From positions 1-34,441 of the forward strand of contig JANQKO010000373.1 of assembly GCA_028281075.1 (NCBI GenBank): a DNA stretch of 34,441 nt. The letters are read 5' to 3'. A program made the position numbers and the translations under genes. Under the pieces are notes generated by a model. It was not told where the DNA came from. It saw only the letters and a program-made list of their open reading frames with translations, and ran no database searches. Source of the stretch: Alphaproteobacteria bacterium (GTDB taxonomy: Bacteria > Pseudomonadota > Alphaproteobacteria > GCA-2731375). Shown piece after piece: positions 6,481-15,768 of the stretch (position 1 is the stretch's first letter; the number at the start of each line of letters is the position of its first letter).

Positions 6481-9303
6481 CTAACCGCCGGACAGGCTGT
6501 CCAGCAGCTTGCGCGCCTCGTCCATGCCGGCGAAGTTGGCGTCCGCCGTCAAGATGCGTTCGAGGATCTCTTTCGCCTGATCGCGCTTGCCGGTCTTCTC
6601 CAACGCGGCGGCGTAGTGATACTGGATCTCGGCATTGTTGGGCACCATCCCGGCGGCCTCGCGCAACAGCGTCAGGGCCCGCTCGGCCTGGCCGTCACGC
6701 AGCAGGATCCAGCCCAGCGTGTCCATGATCGCCGGCGATCCCGGCGCGCCCGCATTGGCCTTCTCGGCATATTCCAGGCCGCGCGGATCGCCTTTCCTGC
6801 TGTACAGCCAGGCCAGGTTGTTCAGCACGATATTGTTGTCGGGCTGACGCTCCAGCAGCGTCTCGTGCTGGGTGACGGCCTCGTCGGATTCGCCGTTCGC
6901 CAGCAGGTCGGTGGCCAGCGCGAAGCGGATGGCATCGTCTTCCGGGTTGTCGGCCAGCCAGTCGCGCAGTTCCTGAAAGCCTACCTCGCGCTGCCCCATA
7001 TCGACCCGGGCCCGATAGCGGCGGGCGACGATACGGCTGTTGGCCTCAATCGCGAGGCCGGCATTGTAGGCCGCGATCGCCTCTTCGTAGGCGCCCTGGT
7101 CGGCCCGGACATCGCCGAGCGCCAGGTCCGCGACCGGCGACTCCGGCATCGCCGTCCGCAACCGCCCGATGATGTCGACCGCGCGGTCATGGTTGTCCTG
7201 ATTGACCTCGAGGGTGACCAGGTTGAGATAGGCCGGCACGTAGCGCGGCGCCAGCTCGATCGCCCGTTCCAGGGTTTCGCGGGCGTCGCTGATGTTCTCC
7301 ACCGACACCAGAACCTGCGCCAGCCGCTGCCGCGCCACCGGTGAATTGGGCGCCAGCGAGACGACGCGGCGGAACGCCGTCACGGCGCTGGCGGTCTGGC
7401 CGGCGGCGAACTGCGCCCGGCCCAGGGCATCGACGGCCAGCGGATTGTCCGCCATCTCCTGCACCATGGCCCGGGCGACCGTCAGCGCCGCCGACGGGTC
7501 ATTGGCCGAGAGATGATAGTCGACCAGACGCAGGCGCGGCTGCACGGACCGCGGCTGCGCCTTGATGGCCTTGTCCAGCCAGCCGATGCCGTCCTCGGCC
7601 TTCTGCTGCTGGAACGCCAGGCGGCTCAACGCCATCATGGCGGCGACGTTCTTGTCGCTAATCGTCAGGACCTGCTCGTAACGGGCCGTGGCCGCGTCGA
7701 TCTTGCCTTCCGCCAGATCGATCTGGGCCAGGTTCAGATGCGCCGGCACGAAACCGGAATCGACGCCGAGCGCCGCAGTGAAGTGGTTCCGGGCGGCCGC
7801 CAGATCACCACGACGCAGACCGATGCCGCCCAGCAGGTTGTCCGGCAGCGGGCTCTCGGTCATCGATGTCTTCAACTCGGTGGCCGCGGCTTCGGCATCC
7901 CCGAGCTGGTTTTCGCGCAGATGGGTCAACACCAGCAGGATACCGGCCTGCGTCGCGTCCGGATCGCCCTCCAGGATCTGTTCCAGCTCGGCCACGGCCT
8001 CGTCCGACTGGCCGGTCTGCAGCCGGCTGAGCGCCAGTTGCGTCGCCAGCCTTGCGTTGTCGGGCTGCACGGCGACGATGCGCTCGAGCAGCTCGGCCGC
8101 CTCGACCGGATTGCGGTCGCGCAGATAGGCGTTGGCCAGCAGCGACAGGAGCTGCAGGTCCTCGCTGCCCCGGTCCGCGACCGGCTTCAGCAGCTCGATG
8201 GCCTTGTCGGACGTGCCCTTGCGGAGATAGACGCTGGCCAGCAGCTTCCGCACCGCCAGATTGTCGGGCACCAGCCCCATGGCCGTGCGCAGATACTGTT
8301 CGGCCTGCTCAAGCTGGTTCTCGCGCGTGTTCAGATAGGCCATCAGCAACAGGCCGGCCGGATAGTTGCGCAGGAACTCGCCGGACCGCTGCAAGGTATT
8401 GATGGCTTCCTGGTTCTGCCCCTCGCGCGCCTGCCGGACGGCGACCAAGTAGTTGGCCACCGGATGCTTGGGCTGCCGGGCCAGGACCTTGTCGATATTG
8501 ACGCCGGCGTCGGCATCCTGGCCCTGGCCCACCAGAATGGCGGCACGGCCGAGATTGGCGGCCAAGCTGTCGGCATTGACGGCGAGCGCGCGATTGAACT
8601 GTTCCAACGCGCCGTCGGCATCGCCGGCGCGGCGGCGAAGCTGGCCCTTGAGGTTGATGGCCTCGATGGACTCGGCGTTCGCCGCCAGCACCTCGTCGAC
8701 GGCCGCCTCGGCCTTCTCGAGCTGGCCCATCTGCTGATACAGCAGCGCCAGGCCGTAGGTGGCCAGGGTGTCGCCCGGCGTCAGCTCCAGGGCCTTGCGG
8801 AACGCTTCCTCGGACGGCTCGAACTCACGCTTGCCGCGAAAGGCATGGCCGCGATAGCTGAGGATCCGTGACTCGATCTCGGCGCCGCGGTCGCCGCTGG
8901 CGATGTCGTTCAGAATTTCCTCGAACTTGCCCTGGTGATAATAGGCCCGCGCCAGCATGGGCGCCAGCTCGGGCGCGGTGGCGCCGCGCGACAGCGCCGC
9001 CCGCAGTTCCTTCTCCGCTTCCGCGTACTGGCGCGTCTGCAGGTAGGCCTTGCCCAGCATCAGGCGTGCATTGGCGTCGTCCGGATCGTCGCGGACGGCA
9101 TTCTTCAACTGAATGATGGCGGCGGCGATGTCGCCACCCTCGGCATAGGACTTGGCCTCGGCGATATAGGATTCGCTGCCGCGGTCCGTCAGCCGCTGAA
9201 AGACGAACGGCGCCGCGGCCGCGACCGCCACGATCAGCACCAGCAGCGCGATAAATCCCTTGCTTCTGAAGAAGCCGCCGGATGATTTCTTGCGCTTGGC
9301 CAT
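6481..9303 (-). CDS. prsT: XrtA/PEP-CTERM system TPR-repeat protein PrsT
   Basis: A 940-residue protein made almost wholly of tetratricopeptide repeats from about residue 45 to the end (for example AEAKSYAEGGDIAAAIIQLK and DDANARLMLGKAYLQTRQYA). It matches the very long TPR protein encoded with prsK/prsR in XrtA loci. The N-terminus is a basic tail plus one membrane helix (FIALLVLIVAVAAAAPFVF). There is no lipobox cysteine, so unlike the lipoprotein form named for this family it appears anchored by the helix, with the TPR solenoid in the periplasm. The likely role is a scaffold for polysaccharide assembly or export (inferred). It is last in the operon, 61 bases after prsR. Confidence 0.9.
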   Translation of the reverse strand: MAKRKKSSGGFFRSKGFIALLVLIVAVAAAAPFVFQRLTDRGSESYIAEAKSYAEGGDIAAAIIQLKNAVRDDPDDANARLMLGKAYLQTRQYAEAEKELRAALSRGATAPELAPMLARAYYHQGKFEEILNDIASGDRGAEIESRILSYRGHAFRGKREFEPSEEAFRKALELTPGDTLATYGLALLYQQMGQLEKAEAAVDEVLAANAESIEAINLKGQLRRRAGDADGALEQFNRALAVNADSLAANLGRAAILVGQGQDADAGVNIDKVLARQPKHPVANYLVAVRQAREGQNQEAINTLQRSGEFLRNYPAGLLLMAYLNTRENQLEQAEQYLRTAMGLVPDNLAVRKLLASVYLRKGTSDKAIELLKPVADRGSEDLQLLSLLANAYLRDRNPVEAAELLERIVAVQPDNARLATQLALSRLQTGQSDEAVAELEQILEGDPDATQAGILLVLTHLRENQLGDAEAAATELKTSMTESPLPDNLLGGIGLRRGDLAAARNHFTAALGVDSGFVPAHLNLAQIDLAEGKIDAATARYEQVLTISDKNVAAMMALSRLAFQQQKAEDGIGWLDKAIKAQPRSVQPRLRLVDYHLSANDPSAALTVARAMVQEMADNPLAVDALGRAQFAAGQTASAVTAFRRVVSLAPNSPVARQRLAQVLVSVENISDARETLERAIELAPRYVPAYLNLVTLEVNQDNHDRAVDIIGRLRTAMPESPVADLALGDVRADQGAYEEAIAAYNAGLAIEANSRIVARRYRARVDMGQREVGFQELRDWLADNPEDDAIRFALATDLLANGESDEAVTQHETLLERQPDNNIVLNNLAWLYSRKGDPRGLEYAEKANAGAPGSPAIMDTLGWILLRDGQAERALTLLREAAGMVPNNAEIQYHYAAALEKTGKRDQAKEILERILTADANFAGMDEARKLLDSLSGG

Positions 9304-9364
9304 AGTCTCAGTCTCTCAAACCATTGATGTGGATGCGGCGGTCCAGCCCGCGGCCGGCTACCGG

Positions 9365-10738
9365 CTAATCGTCCTCAGTGCGCATCCCCAGGTTGCGCAT
9401 CAGGTCATAAAGGGTCGGCCGGCTGACGCCCAGCATTTTCGCCGTCTTGGAGATGTTGCCGTCGGTGGCGATCAGCACTTCCTCGACAAGCTGGCGCTCG
9501 GCATATTCGCGCGCCTCCTTCAGGGTGTGCGGGCGGTTGTCGCTGGCGTTGCGGATCAGGTTCTCGAGATCGAGGTCTTCGGCCGTCACCGTCTTGCCCT
9601 CGGCCATGATGATGGCCTTCTTCACGTTGTTCTCGAGCTGGCGGACGTTGCCCGGCCAGGAATAGCGCGAGATGGCCTGGATGGCGTCGTCGGAGAACCC
9701 GCGCAGGGACTTGCTGTACTGGGTGTTGAAACGCTCGAGGAAGAACTTCGCCAGCAGCACGCTGTCGCCGCGCCGCGACCGCAGCGGCGGGATCTCGACA
9801 CTGATTTCCTTCAGGCGGTAATAGAGGTCTTCCCGGAAGGTGCCTTCCTCGATCATCGCGTCCAGGTTCTGATTGGTGGCGCAGACGATCCGCACATCCA
9901 CCGGGATCGACTTGCGGCCGCCGAGGCGCTCGATCTTGCGGTCCTGCAGGAACCGGAGCAGCTTGGCCTGCAGGCTGGCCGGCAGATCGCCGATCTCGTC
10001 GAGAAACAACGTGCCGCCATCGGCCAGCTCGATCTTGCCGATGGTCTGCCTGGCGGCGCCGGTGAAGGCCCCCTTCTCGAAGCCGAAGAGCTCGCTCTCC
10101 AGCAGGTTTTCGGGAATCGCCGCGCAGTTGATGGCCACGAAGCCGTTGCCGGCGCGCTGGCTGGCGAAGTGGAGCGCGCTCGACAGCAGCTCCTTGCCGG
10201 TGCCGCTTTCGCCGGTAATGAGCAGCGTGACGTCGGTCGGCGCGATCTTTTCGACGGTGCGGCAGACCGCCATCATCTCGCTGTCGGCGGTGATGATGCC
10301 GCCGAAGGGCGCGCTCTCGCCGACCCGCATCAGCTTGCGGTTCTCGGCCTCCAGCTTGTAGACGTGCCAGGCCCGCTCGATGATCAGCCGCAGCATGTCG
10401 ATGTCGACGGGCTTGGCGCAGAAATCATAAGCGCCCAGGCTGATCGCGCGCACGGCGTTGGCGCGCTCCTCGTTGCCGCTGGCGACGATGACCTTGGTTT
10501 CCGGCCGCATCGACAGCAGGGCGTCGAGCGTCGCCAGCCCCTCGGTCGCGCCGTTGGTGTCGGGCGGCAGGCCGAGGTCGAGCACGACCACCGCCGGGCC
10601 ATGCCGCTCCATCGCGTCGACCGCCGATTCCCGGTCGCTGGTCAGGTGCACGTTGTGCTCCGACATGGCCCAGCGGAGCTGGCTCTGCAATCCGGGATCG
10701 TCCTCGACGATCAGAAGCTCAAGCTGGTCTGCCGCCAT
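9365..10738 (-). CDS. prsR: PrsR, sigma-54-dependent response regulator of the XrtA system
   Basis: An NtrC-type activator. The receiver domain is at about residues 7-125, with phospho-acceptor Asp54 (VVVLDLGLPPD) and the conserved Lys in FCAKPVD. The AAA+ domain is at about 145-385, with Walker A GESGTGKE and the sigma-54-contacting GAFTGA loop in FEKGAFTGAARQT. The Fis-type helix-turn-helix is at the C-terminus (GNISKTAKMLGVSRPTLYDL). It should activate sigma-54 promoters of exopolysaccharide and PEP-CTERM genes after phosphorylation by PrsK. The ATG at 10738 is one base after the prsK stop (TGAGATG), which implies translational coupling. The frame is open to 10780 but the extra 14 residues are not family-like. 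Confidence 0.95.
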   Translation of the reverse strand: MAADQLELLIVEDDPGLQSQLRWAMSEHNVHLTSDRESAVDAMERHGPAVVVLDLGLPPDTNGATEGLATLDALLSMRPETKVIVASGNEERANAVRAISLGAYDFCAKPVDIDMLRLIIERAWHVYKLEAENRKLMRVGESAPFGGIITADSEMMAVCRTVEKIAPTDVTLLITGESGTGKELLSSALHFASQRAGNGFVAINCAAIPENLLESELFGFEKGAFTGAARQTIGKIELADGGTLFLDEIGDLPASLQAKLLRFLQDRKIERLGGRKSIPVDVRIVCATNQNLDAMIEEGTFREDLYYRLKEISVEIPPLRSRRGDSVLLAKFFLERFNTQYSKSLRGFSDDAIQAISRYSWPGNVRQLENNVKKAIIMAEGKTVTAEDLDLENLIRNASDNRPHTLKEAREYAERQLVEEVLIATDGNISKTAKMLGVSRPTLYDLMRNLGMRTEDD

Positions 10739-10739
10739 C

Positions 10740-12851
10740 TCAGCCTCGCCGTCCCGCCCGGGCCGTGGCCGGCGCGGCAAGCTCGCCCAGCCGCGGCAGC
10801 AGGACCTTGACCGTGGTCCCGGCGCCCGGCACGCTGATCACATCCAGCCGGCCGCCCATATCGCGGACCAGCTCGCGGGTCTGGTAGGCGCCGAGGCCCG
10901 AGCCCGTGCGCTTGGTCGTGTGCAGCGGGCGGAACAGCTCGTCGCGGATGAACTCGGCCTCCATGCCGGGGCCGTTGTCGGTGACCGAGAGCACGGCAAA
11001 GTCGCCCTCGACGTCGAGCGACAGCGTGATCAGCCCGTCGGCCTCCACCGCCTCGACGGCATTCTGCAGCAGATGGCCGATGACCGCGGACAACCGCGCC
11101 TCGTCGCCCATCGCCTCGATATGCTCGTCGCCGATCTTCAGCGCCACCGGCGGCACGGCGTTCAACCAGGGCCGCGCCACGTCGCGAAGCACCGGCGCCA
11201 GGGCCAGCGGCCGCACGGTCGCGGCATCGGCGCGCTCGTCCAGCTTCAACTGTCCCAGCAGCCCGCCCATCTTCTGGACGGCGTTGCGGACCGTGCGCAT
11301 GGCGTCCCGCTGGAATTCCGGATTGTCGCCGTGACGCTCGGAATTCGACAGCACCAGGGAGAGCTGGCTGGCGATGTTCTTGATGTCGTGGATGACGAAG
11401 GCAAACCGCCGGTTGAACTGCTGCAAGTGCTGGGCGTCGACCAGCGCCCGCAGCGCCGCCTCCTCGGCCAGATAGCTCGCAACCTGCTGTCCCATGGTCT
11501 TCAACAGATCGAAGTCCTCCCAATCGAGGCGGCGCGACGCCCTGGGCCGGCCGAGCACGAGAAAACCTTCCAGGCGCTGACGGCGCCGCAGCGGCAAGAC
11601 CAGCCACGCCTTGGACAATTCCTGCAACCAGCGCGGCAATCGCAGGTCCTTATATAGATCGGGACGGTTGGCGTATTCATTAAGATCGATGATCCGATTG
11701 TCCTGCTCGAGGAAGGCGATGAACGGCGTGTCGGCGCCGACGAACGGCAGCTTGCCGCCGAAGTTCCAGCGGGCGGCCGGCACATAGGCCTCGTCGTCCA
11801 CGCCCCGGACCCAGATCGCGCCGGACGGACTGTCGACGACGTCGGCCATGGCGCGGATGGCCCTGTCATGCAGGTTGCCGATGCCGTCCGAAGTGGTCTC
11901 CAGGAAACGCAGCCATTCGAGCCGGTAGTCGTAGCTGTACGAGAAGAAGTTCTTGGCGATGAACAGCCGGATCCGCGCCCGCACGGCCTCGGAAAACAGC
12001 GCCAGCAGCATGAACACGACGGCGGCGGACAGAAAGGCGGTCTGGAACAGCACGCCCCAGGCGCCGCCCCGGGTGCGCAGGTAATAGCCGACCAGCGCCA
12101 TGGCCACGAGGTAGGCGCCGCTGCCGATGATCGCGGCGGTGTGGAACACGGCGCCCCGGGACACGTGGATCTCGACCGACCATTCGCGGTTCCGGCTGGC
12201 GGCGACGGCGATCAGCGGCACGGCCAGGGCGTTGACGAGGCCGCGGCTGTCGAAGAGCTTGTCGTCGAAGCGGTTCAGCAGCAGGGCGTCGGAGTAGATG
12301 AAGAAGTCGTAAACGAAGATCAGGCCGGCGCCGATGACCAGGAACTTCTGCGCCCAGAGCGAATCCGCCGAGGCGCCACGGAAAATATTCTCAACACAGA
12401 CCAGGCCGAGCACGGCGAGCGAGAGGTAGCCGACGATGCGCAGCGTCTGCAGCGACTGGCCGAGCGCGCTGTCGGCGACCAGCCCGATGCGCGGGTCGAT
12501 CAGCACCTCGATGAGCGCCAGGCCGCCGACCAGCACCACGAGCAGGGCGACGACGCAGCGCCGCCGCCAGCTCGGCGCCAACCAGGTCGCCGTCGGCACG
12601 ATCAGGCCGCCGAGAAACAGCAGCCAGCAGGCCGTCCGGGCGATCTCGGCCAGCTCGACCGCCAGCGGGAACCGGTAGGGCGCCAGGCCGTGATAGACGA
12701 CCAGCGCCGCCCAGAGGGTGGTCACGCCGCAAGTAAGAAGCAGCAGCCGCCCGAGCGTGGTCGAGCCGCGCGCATGCAGCAGCAGCAGCGTCAGCACCAG
12801 ATAGGCGAACACCGATGCCGAATGGCTCGCGACCGTTGCGCTCATGGCCAT
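10740..12851 (-). CDS. prsK: PrsK, membrane sensor histidine kinase of the XrtA system
   Basis: A 703-residue kinase. The first 300 or so residues form multiple membrane helices. A GAF-like domain follows at about 320-470, then a DHp segment with His488 in FVIHDIKNIASQLSLV, and a HATPase domain with N-box HLLQNAVEAVE, G1 box VTDNGPGMEAEF and G2 TGSGLGAYQTRELV. The topology (membrane bundle, GAF, kinase) matches the PrsK family encoded beside PrsR. It should phosphorylate PrsR Asp54. The signal is unknown. It is 15 bases after the sugar transferase stop and directly precedes prsR. A second ATG at residue 3 is a possible start. Confidence 0.93.
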   Translation of the reverse strand: MAMSATVASHSASVFAYLVLTLLLLHARGSTTLGRLLLLTCGVTTLWAALVVYHGLAPYRFPLAVELAEIARTACWLLFLGGLIVPTATWLAPSWRRRCVVALLVVLVGGLALIEVLIDPRIGLVADSALGQSLQTLRIVGYLSLAVLGLVCVENIFRGASADSLWAQKFLVIGAGLIFVYDFFIYSDALLLNRFDDKLFDSRGLVNALAVPLIAVAASRNREWSVEIHVSRGAVFHTAAIIGSGAYLVAMALVGYYLRTRGGAWGVLFQTAFLSAAVVFMLLALFSEAVRARIRLFIAKNFFSYSYDYRLEWLRFLETTSDGIGNLHDRAIRAMADVVDSPSGAIWVRGVDDEAYVPAARWNFGGKLPFVGADTPFIAFLEQDNRIIDLNEYANRPDLYKDLRLPRWLQELSKAWLVLPLRRRQRLEGFLVLGRPRASRRLDWEDFDLLKTMGQQVASYLAEEAALRALVDAQHLQQFNRRFAFVIHDIKNIASQLSLVLSNSERHGDNPEFQRDAMRTVRNAVQKMGGLLGQLKLDERADAATVRPLALAPVLRDVARPWLNAVPPVALKIGDEHIEAMGDEARLSAVIGHLLQNAVEAVEADGLITLSLDVEGDFAVLSVTDNGPGMEAEFIRDELFRPLHTTKRTGSGLGAYQTRELVRDMGGRLDVISVPGAGTTVKVLLPRLGELAAPATARAGRRG

Positions 12852-12866
12852 GTCCCCAGGCTCATC

Positions 12867-14288
12867 TCAGCGCACGCCGGAGGGCCACAGGATGACCCGG
12901 ACCGTCTGCAGCAGAATAATAACATCCAGGAACAGGCTGGCATTCTTCACATAATACAGGTCGTAGGAGAGCTTTTCCTTCGCATCTTCGATGGAGGCCC
13001 CATAGGGATAGTTGATCTGCGCCCAGCCGGTGATGCCCGGCTTTACCCGATGGCGCTCGCCGTAATAGGAGATCGCCTCGCTGAGCGTGTCGACGAAGAA
13101 GGGCCGTTCGGGCCGCGGTCCGATGATGCTCATCTCGCCGCGCAGCACGTTGATGATCTGCGGCAGCTCGTCGATCCGGGTCTGGCGGATGAACGCCCCG
13201 ACCTCGGTGATCCGGTCGTCCTTCTCGGCCGCCCAGCGCGGCCCGCCGACCTGCTCGGCGTCGACGCGCATGCTGCGGAACTTGGTCAGCGTGAACGTCC
13301 GGCCGTCGCGGCCCACCCGCTCCTGCCGATAGAAGACGGGACCGGGGCTGTCGAGCTTGATCAGCAGCGCCGCCACCGCCGTGATCGGCAGGGTGAAGAT
13401 CAGCAGCAGCAGGCTGACGACCACATCGAAGGTGCGTTTGGCGGCATCGCGGAACAGGCTCTTGTCGAAGCCGTCGGAGAAGATCAGCCAATTGGGATCG
13501 AGCTCGTCGAGCATGACCCGGCCGAGCTCGCGCTCGACGAAGCTGAGATAGCCGGTGACGCGGATGCCCTGCAGCTTGCAGTTCAGAAGCGCGTGGACCG
13601 GCAGGGTCTGCGCGTCGTCCTCGGCGATGACGATCTCGTCGACATCGTGGGCCTCGACCAGCGTCAACAGGTCGTTGAGATCGGCGTTCAGGACCGGTAC
13701 CGGCAGGTCGGCCCGGGTCTCCGGCACCGTTTCCGTCAGATCGACCAGACCGACGACCTCGAACCCCTCGGCCTGGTCGCCGAGGATGCTCTGACGCAAC
13801 TGCGAGGCCCGGTCGAGACGGCCGATGACGATGATCCGCTGATGGAACATGCCGAGGTCGGCGATCATGATGAAAAGTATGCGCGTGCATAGAATCGCGA
13901 CGATGGCGAGCGCTATTCCGGCCGGCAAATAAAAATAATGACGCGGTGGGTATTTCTCGACAGGATATACGTAAAAATAAAATTTTATCAGCAGATAACT
14001 GGCAATCGCCACCATCACCAGGCCGATAAACATCCTGATGATCATTATCTGAACATTTGAGATTATGTTGCGATTATATAATCCCAGCGAGAAAAATACC
14101 GTGGCGCAGAAAATCGCCACGAAGGTCGAGAAGTAGGAAAAGCTGAACCGGCCGGCTTCCTGCGCGCTGGTCTGCGTCGACAGCAGAATGTGCGCGACGG
14201 CGAACAGCATCAGCCCCTCGATCAGCCCCAGCAGCAGGGAAGCGCGGGAGATATAGTGTCCAAAGATCCGCACGCGGGGATAGATCAC
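12867..14288 (-). CDS. XrtA-associated polyprenyl-phosphate sugar phosphotransferase (priming transferase)
   Basis: Transfers a sugar-1-phosphate from a nucleotide sugar to undecaprenyl phosphate at the inner membrane, starting each repeat unit. It has about four to five N-terminal helices (from SRASLLLGLIEGLMLFAVAH), a CoA-binding-like middle domain (IIVIGRLDRASQLRQSIL), a further helix (VVVSLLLLIFTLPITAVAAL) and the catalytic bacterial sugar transferase domain. The signature blocks are VFYRQERVGRDGRTFTLTKF, RIDELPQIINVLRGEMSIIG (followed by PRPERP) and VKPGITGWAQINYPYG. I chose the GTG at 14288 because homologs begin close to VRIFGHYI. Upstream in-frame starts (ATG near 14339 or beyond, up to 14396) add only an Arg-rich tail. 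The sugar specificity is not readable. Confidence 0.92.
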   Translation of the reverse strand: MIYPRVRIFGHYISRASLLLGLIEGLMLFAVAHILLSTQTSAQEAGRFSFSYFSTFVAIFCATVFFSLGLYNRNIISNVQIMIIRMFIGLVMVAIASYLLIKFYFYVYPVEKYPPRHYFYLPAGIALAIVAILCTRILFIMIADLGMFHQRIIVIGRLDRASQLRQSILGDQAEGFEVVGLVDLTETVPETRADLPVPVLNADLNDLLTLVEAHDVDEIVIAEDDAQTLPVHALLNCKLQGIRVTGYLSFVERELGRVMLDELDPNWLIFSDGFDKSLFRDAAKRTFDVVVSLLLLIFTLPITAVAALLIKLDSPGPVFYRQERVGRDGRTFTLTKFRSMRVDAEQVGGPRWAAEKDDRITEVGAFIRQTRIDELPQIINVLRGEMSIIGPRPERPFFVDTLSEAISYYGERHRVKPGITGWAQINYPYGASIEDAKEKLSYDLYYVKNASLFLDVIILLQTVRVILWPSGVR

Positions 14289-14432
14289 GGACAAGGCCCC
14301 CCGATCGGCGGATCGGCGGGTCCGGGTTCCATCCCGCATTGGCAATCCCGGCGATCCGACGCCAACACCGGCTGGCCGGCCATGATCACGGGCCACCCAA
14401 TGCCGTTCGGAATCGTCGATACAGGCATGCGG

Positions 14433-15464
14433 CTATTGTCCGGACGCCATTCTTTGCCGCGTGAACAGCCACACACAAAACAACACAATAAGTACGACGT
14501 AGGTCATCGGTGCCGTCACGATATCGGTCAGGATTGAGACGAAAAAGCCGATCAGGCTGCGATGCTGACGCGGCTCGACCTCCGCTTCCTTCTGCCGCGC
14601 CGTCATGTCCCGGGCGCGTTCGCCGCCCGCGTATGCCCGCCCCAGGGATGACGAGCGGCCGAGCGGCCCGCCCAGCAGGTTGGAGCCGGTCTGCCCGACC
14701 TGCAGGCCCGGCACCAAGAATGGACCACTCAAGGCGTCGGGAAAGTGACCAAGGTCAACAAGCGCGCTTTTTTTTTGCTCGATCGGCACTCTGACCCGCA
14801 CGACCTGAATCGCGCCGTCATCGTCCAATACCAGGTCATCACCGACGAACAGATCATAGAACGACCCGACCAGGTTCAGGCCGACCTTGCCCATGAACTC
14901 AGGCTCTTCGCCGATCCCGCCGGCATCCGTGAAATGCGCCGCCAGCCAGCCGACGACCGCCGTCTCGTAGCCCGGAACGCCGGCCGCGCCGGCGGGCTTC
15001 TTTGCCGCCGCCGGCCCCACCGGGACGAAAACGAACTCCAGCTCGGTCGCCAGCAGCCTCGCGTCCAAGGCCTTGCGCCGGGCCCTGGGATCGGTGCCGC
15101 CACCGGGCGCCGCCAACTGTCCCGGCGCGACGGCGGGCCCGATCGGCACCAGGCCCGCGCGAAAGGATTCCAGCCATTGGCGGTGGCGCACCAGCCAGCG
15201 CTGATACGCCAGCGACGAGGCCCGATCGCCATTCTTGCGAAACGCCTGGTTATCCAGTTCGGGCAGGAACGGATACATCGGTCCCGCCGGCTCCCTGACC
15301 TGCCAGTCGGCGCCCAGGTCCGGCGCGGCCTCGGTCATGGCCGGAATATCCGTCGCCTTGTCCGGACGCGGCTTGACCGGCATGGCCTGCACCGACCACG
15401 ACGCCGCGGTACCCAACTGCAGGATAACCATGACGAGAAGCAGTAATGCGACGCGGCTTCGCAT
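14433..15464 (-). CDS. Unrecognised exported protein with C-terminal membrane anchor, in the XrtA locus
   Basis: A 343-residue protein. It has a signal peptide (RVALLLLVMVILQLGTAASW), then a periplasmic region of about 260 residues with no family I recognise. It includes WLVRHRQWLESFRAGLVPIG and a Gly/Ser-rich stretch (NLLGGPLGRSSSLGRAYAGG). A charged linker and a long hydrophobic C-terminus follow (YVVLIVLFCVWLFTRQRM). Signal peptide plus C-terminal helix plus basic tail is the layout of exosortase substrates, but a PEP motif directly before the helix is absent. It is first in the sugar transferase-prsK-prsR-prsT operon, with a sigma-54-like element just upstream. ATG 15464 was chosen over an adjacent TTG (15467). 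A run of nine A codes for the QKK in IEQKKSALVDL. Confidence 0.8.
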   Translation of the reverse strand: MRSRVALLLLVMVILQLGTAASWSVQAMPVKPRPDKATDIPAMTEAAPDLGADWQVREPAGPMYPFLPELDNQAFRKNGDRASSLAYQRWLVRHRQWLESFRAGLVPIGPAVAPGQLAAPGGGTDPRARRKALDARLLATELEFVFVPVGPAAAKKPAGAAGVPGYETAVVGWLAAHFTDAGGIGEEPEFMGKVGLNLVGSFYDLFVGDDLVLDDDGAIQVVRVRVPIEQKKSALVDLGHFPDALSGPFLVPGLQVGQTGSNLLGGPLGRSSSLGRAYAGGERARDMTARQKEAEVEPRQHRSLIGFFVSILTDIVTAPMTYVVLIVLFCVWLFTRQRMASGQ

Positions 15465-15768
15465 CAATTGTCTCTGTTGTTAGGTCTTAATGGCAAAGAC
15501 ATCTCCGACATTCACGCCCATGAATGGCGTTAACCCTAAACAGCAATACGGTGATCGGGGGCGTTGACTGGTGGCAGAAAACCGCTGGCTCGTTCACAAC
15601 GTGACTGGTTGTTGGCGCTTCTGCGACGGGCCGAGTATAGACCAATCACCTGCGCTTTGCTCGATTTTGAACGCCGGCGGAGAAGCGGGCGTCTCCGGCC
15701 GTTCGCCGACACGCCTACGGATCGAACGCTCAACCTATGGTAAACCGGCGGCGCGCGGTGACCAAGCG
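15465..15768. other. Intergenic region between the two XrtA transcription units
   Basis: About 300 bases between the stop of the amidotransferase gene and the start of the exported-protein gene, both on the minus strand. No frame here looks coding. It holds a small stem (CGGAGA 15678-15683 with TCTCCG 15692-15697) that could help end the upstream unit but has no T-run. Near the downstream gene it holds a sigma-54-type element (separate entry). Confidence 0.5.
15491..15508 (-). promoter_or_regulatory. Putative sigma-54 promoter before the exported protein-sugar transferase-prsKRT unit
   Basis: On the minus strand CGGAGATGTCTTTGCC carries GG (-24) and TTTGC (-12), with the required 10 bases between GG and GC. 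Other consensus positions (CAC after GG) are not matched. The predicted start of transcription is near 15481, about 17 bases before the ATG at 15464. It is supported by PrsR, a sigma-54 activator, being encoded in the same unit. The GG-N10-GC pattern is frequent by chance in GC-rich DNA. Confidence 0.4.

Noticed and set aside
14433..14640. Classical PEP-CTERM sorting tail in the unknown exported protein
   Set aside because: A VEP triplet occurs, but it is about 25 residues before the helix rather than adjacent to it. The tail does not fit the standard signature.
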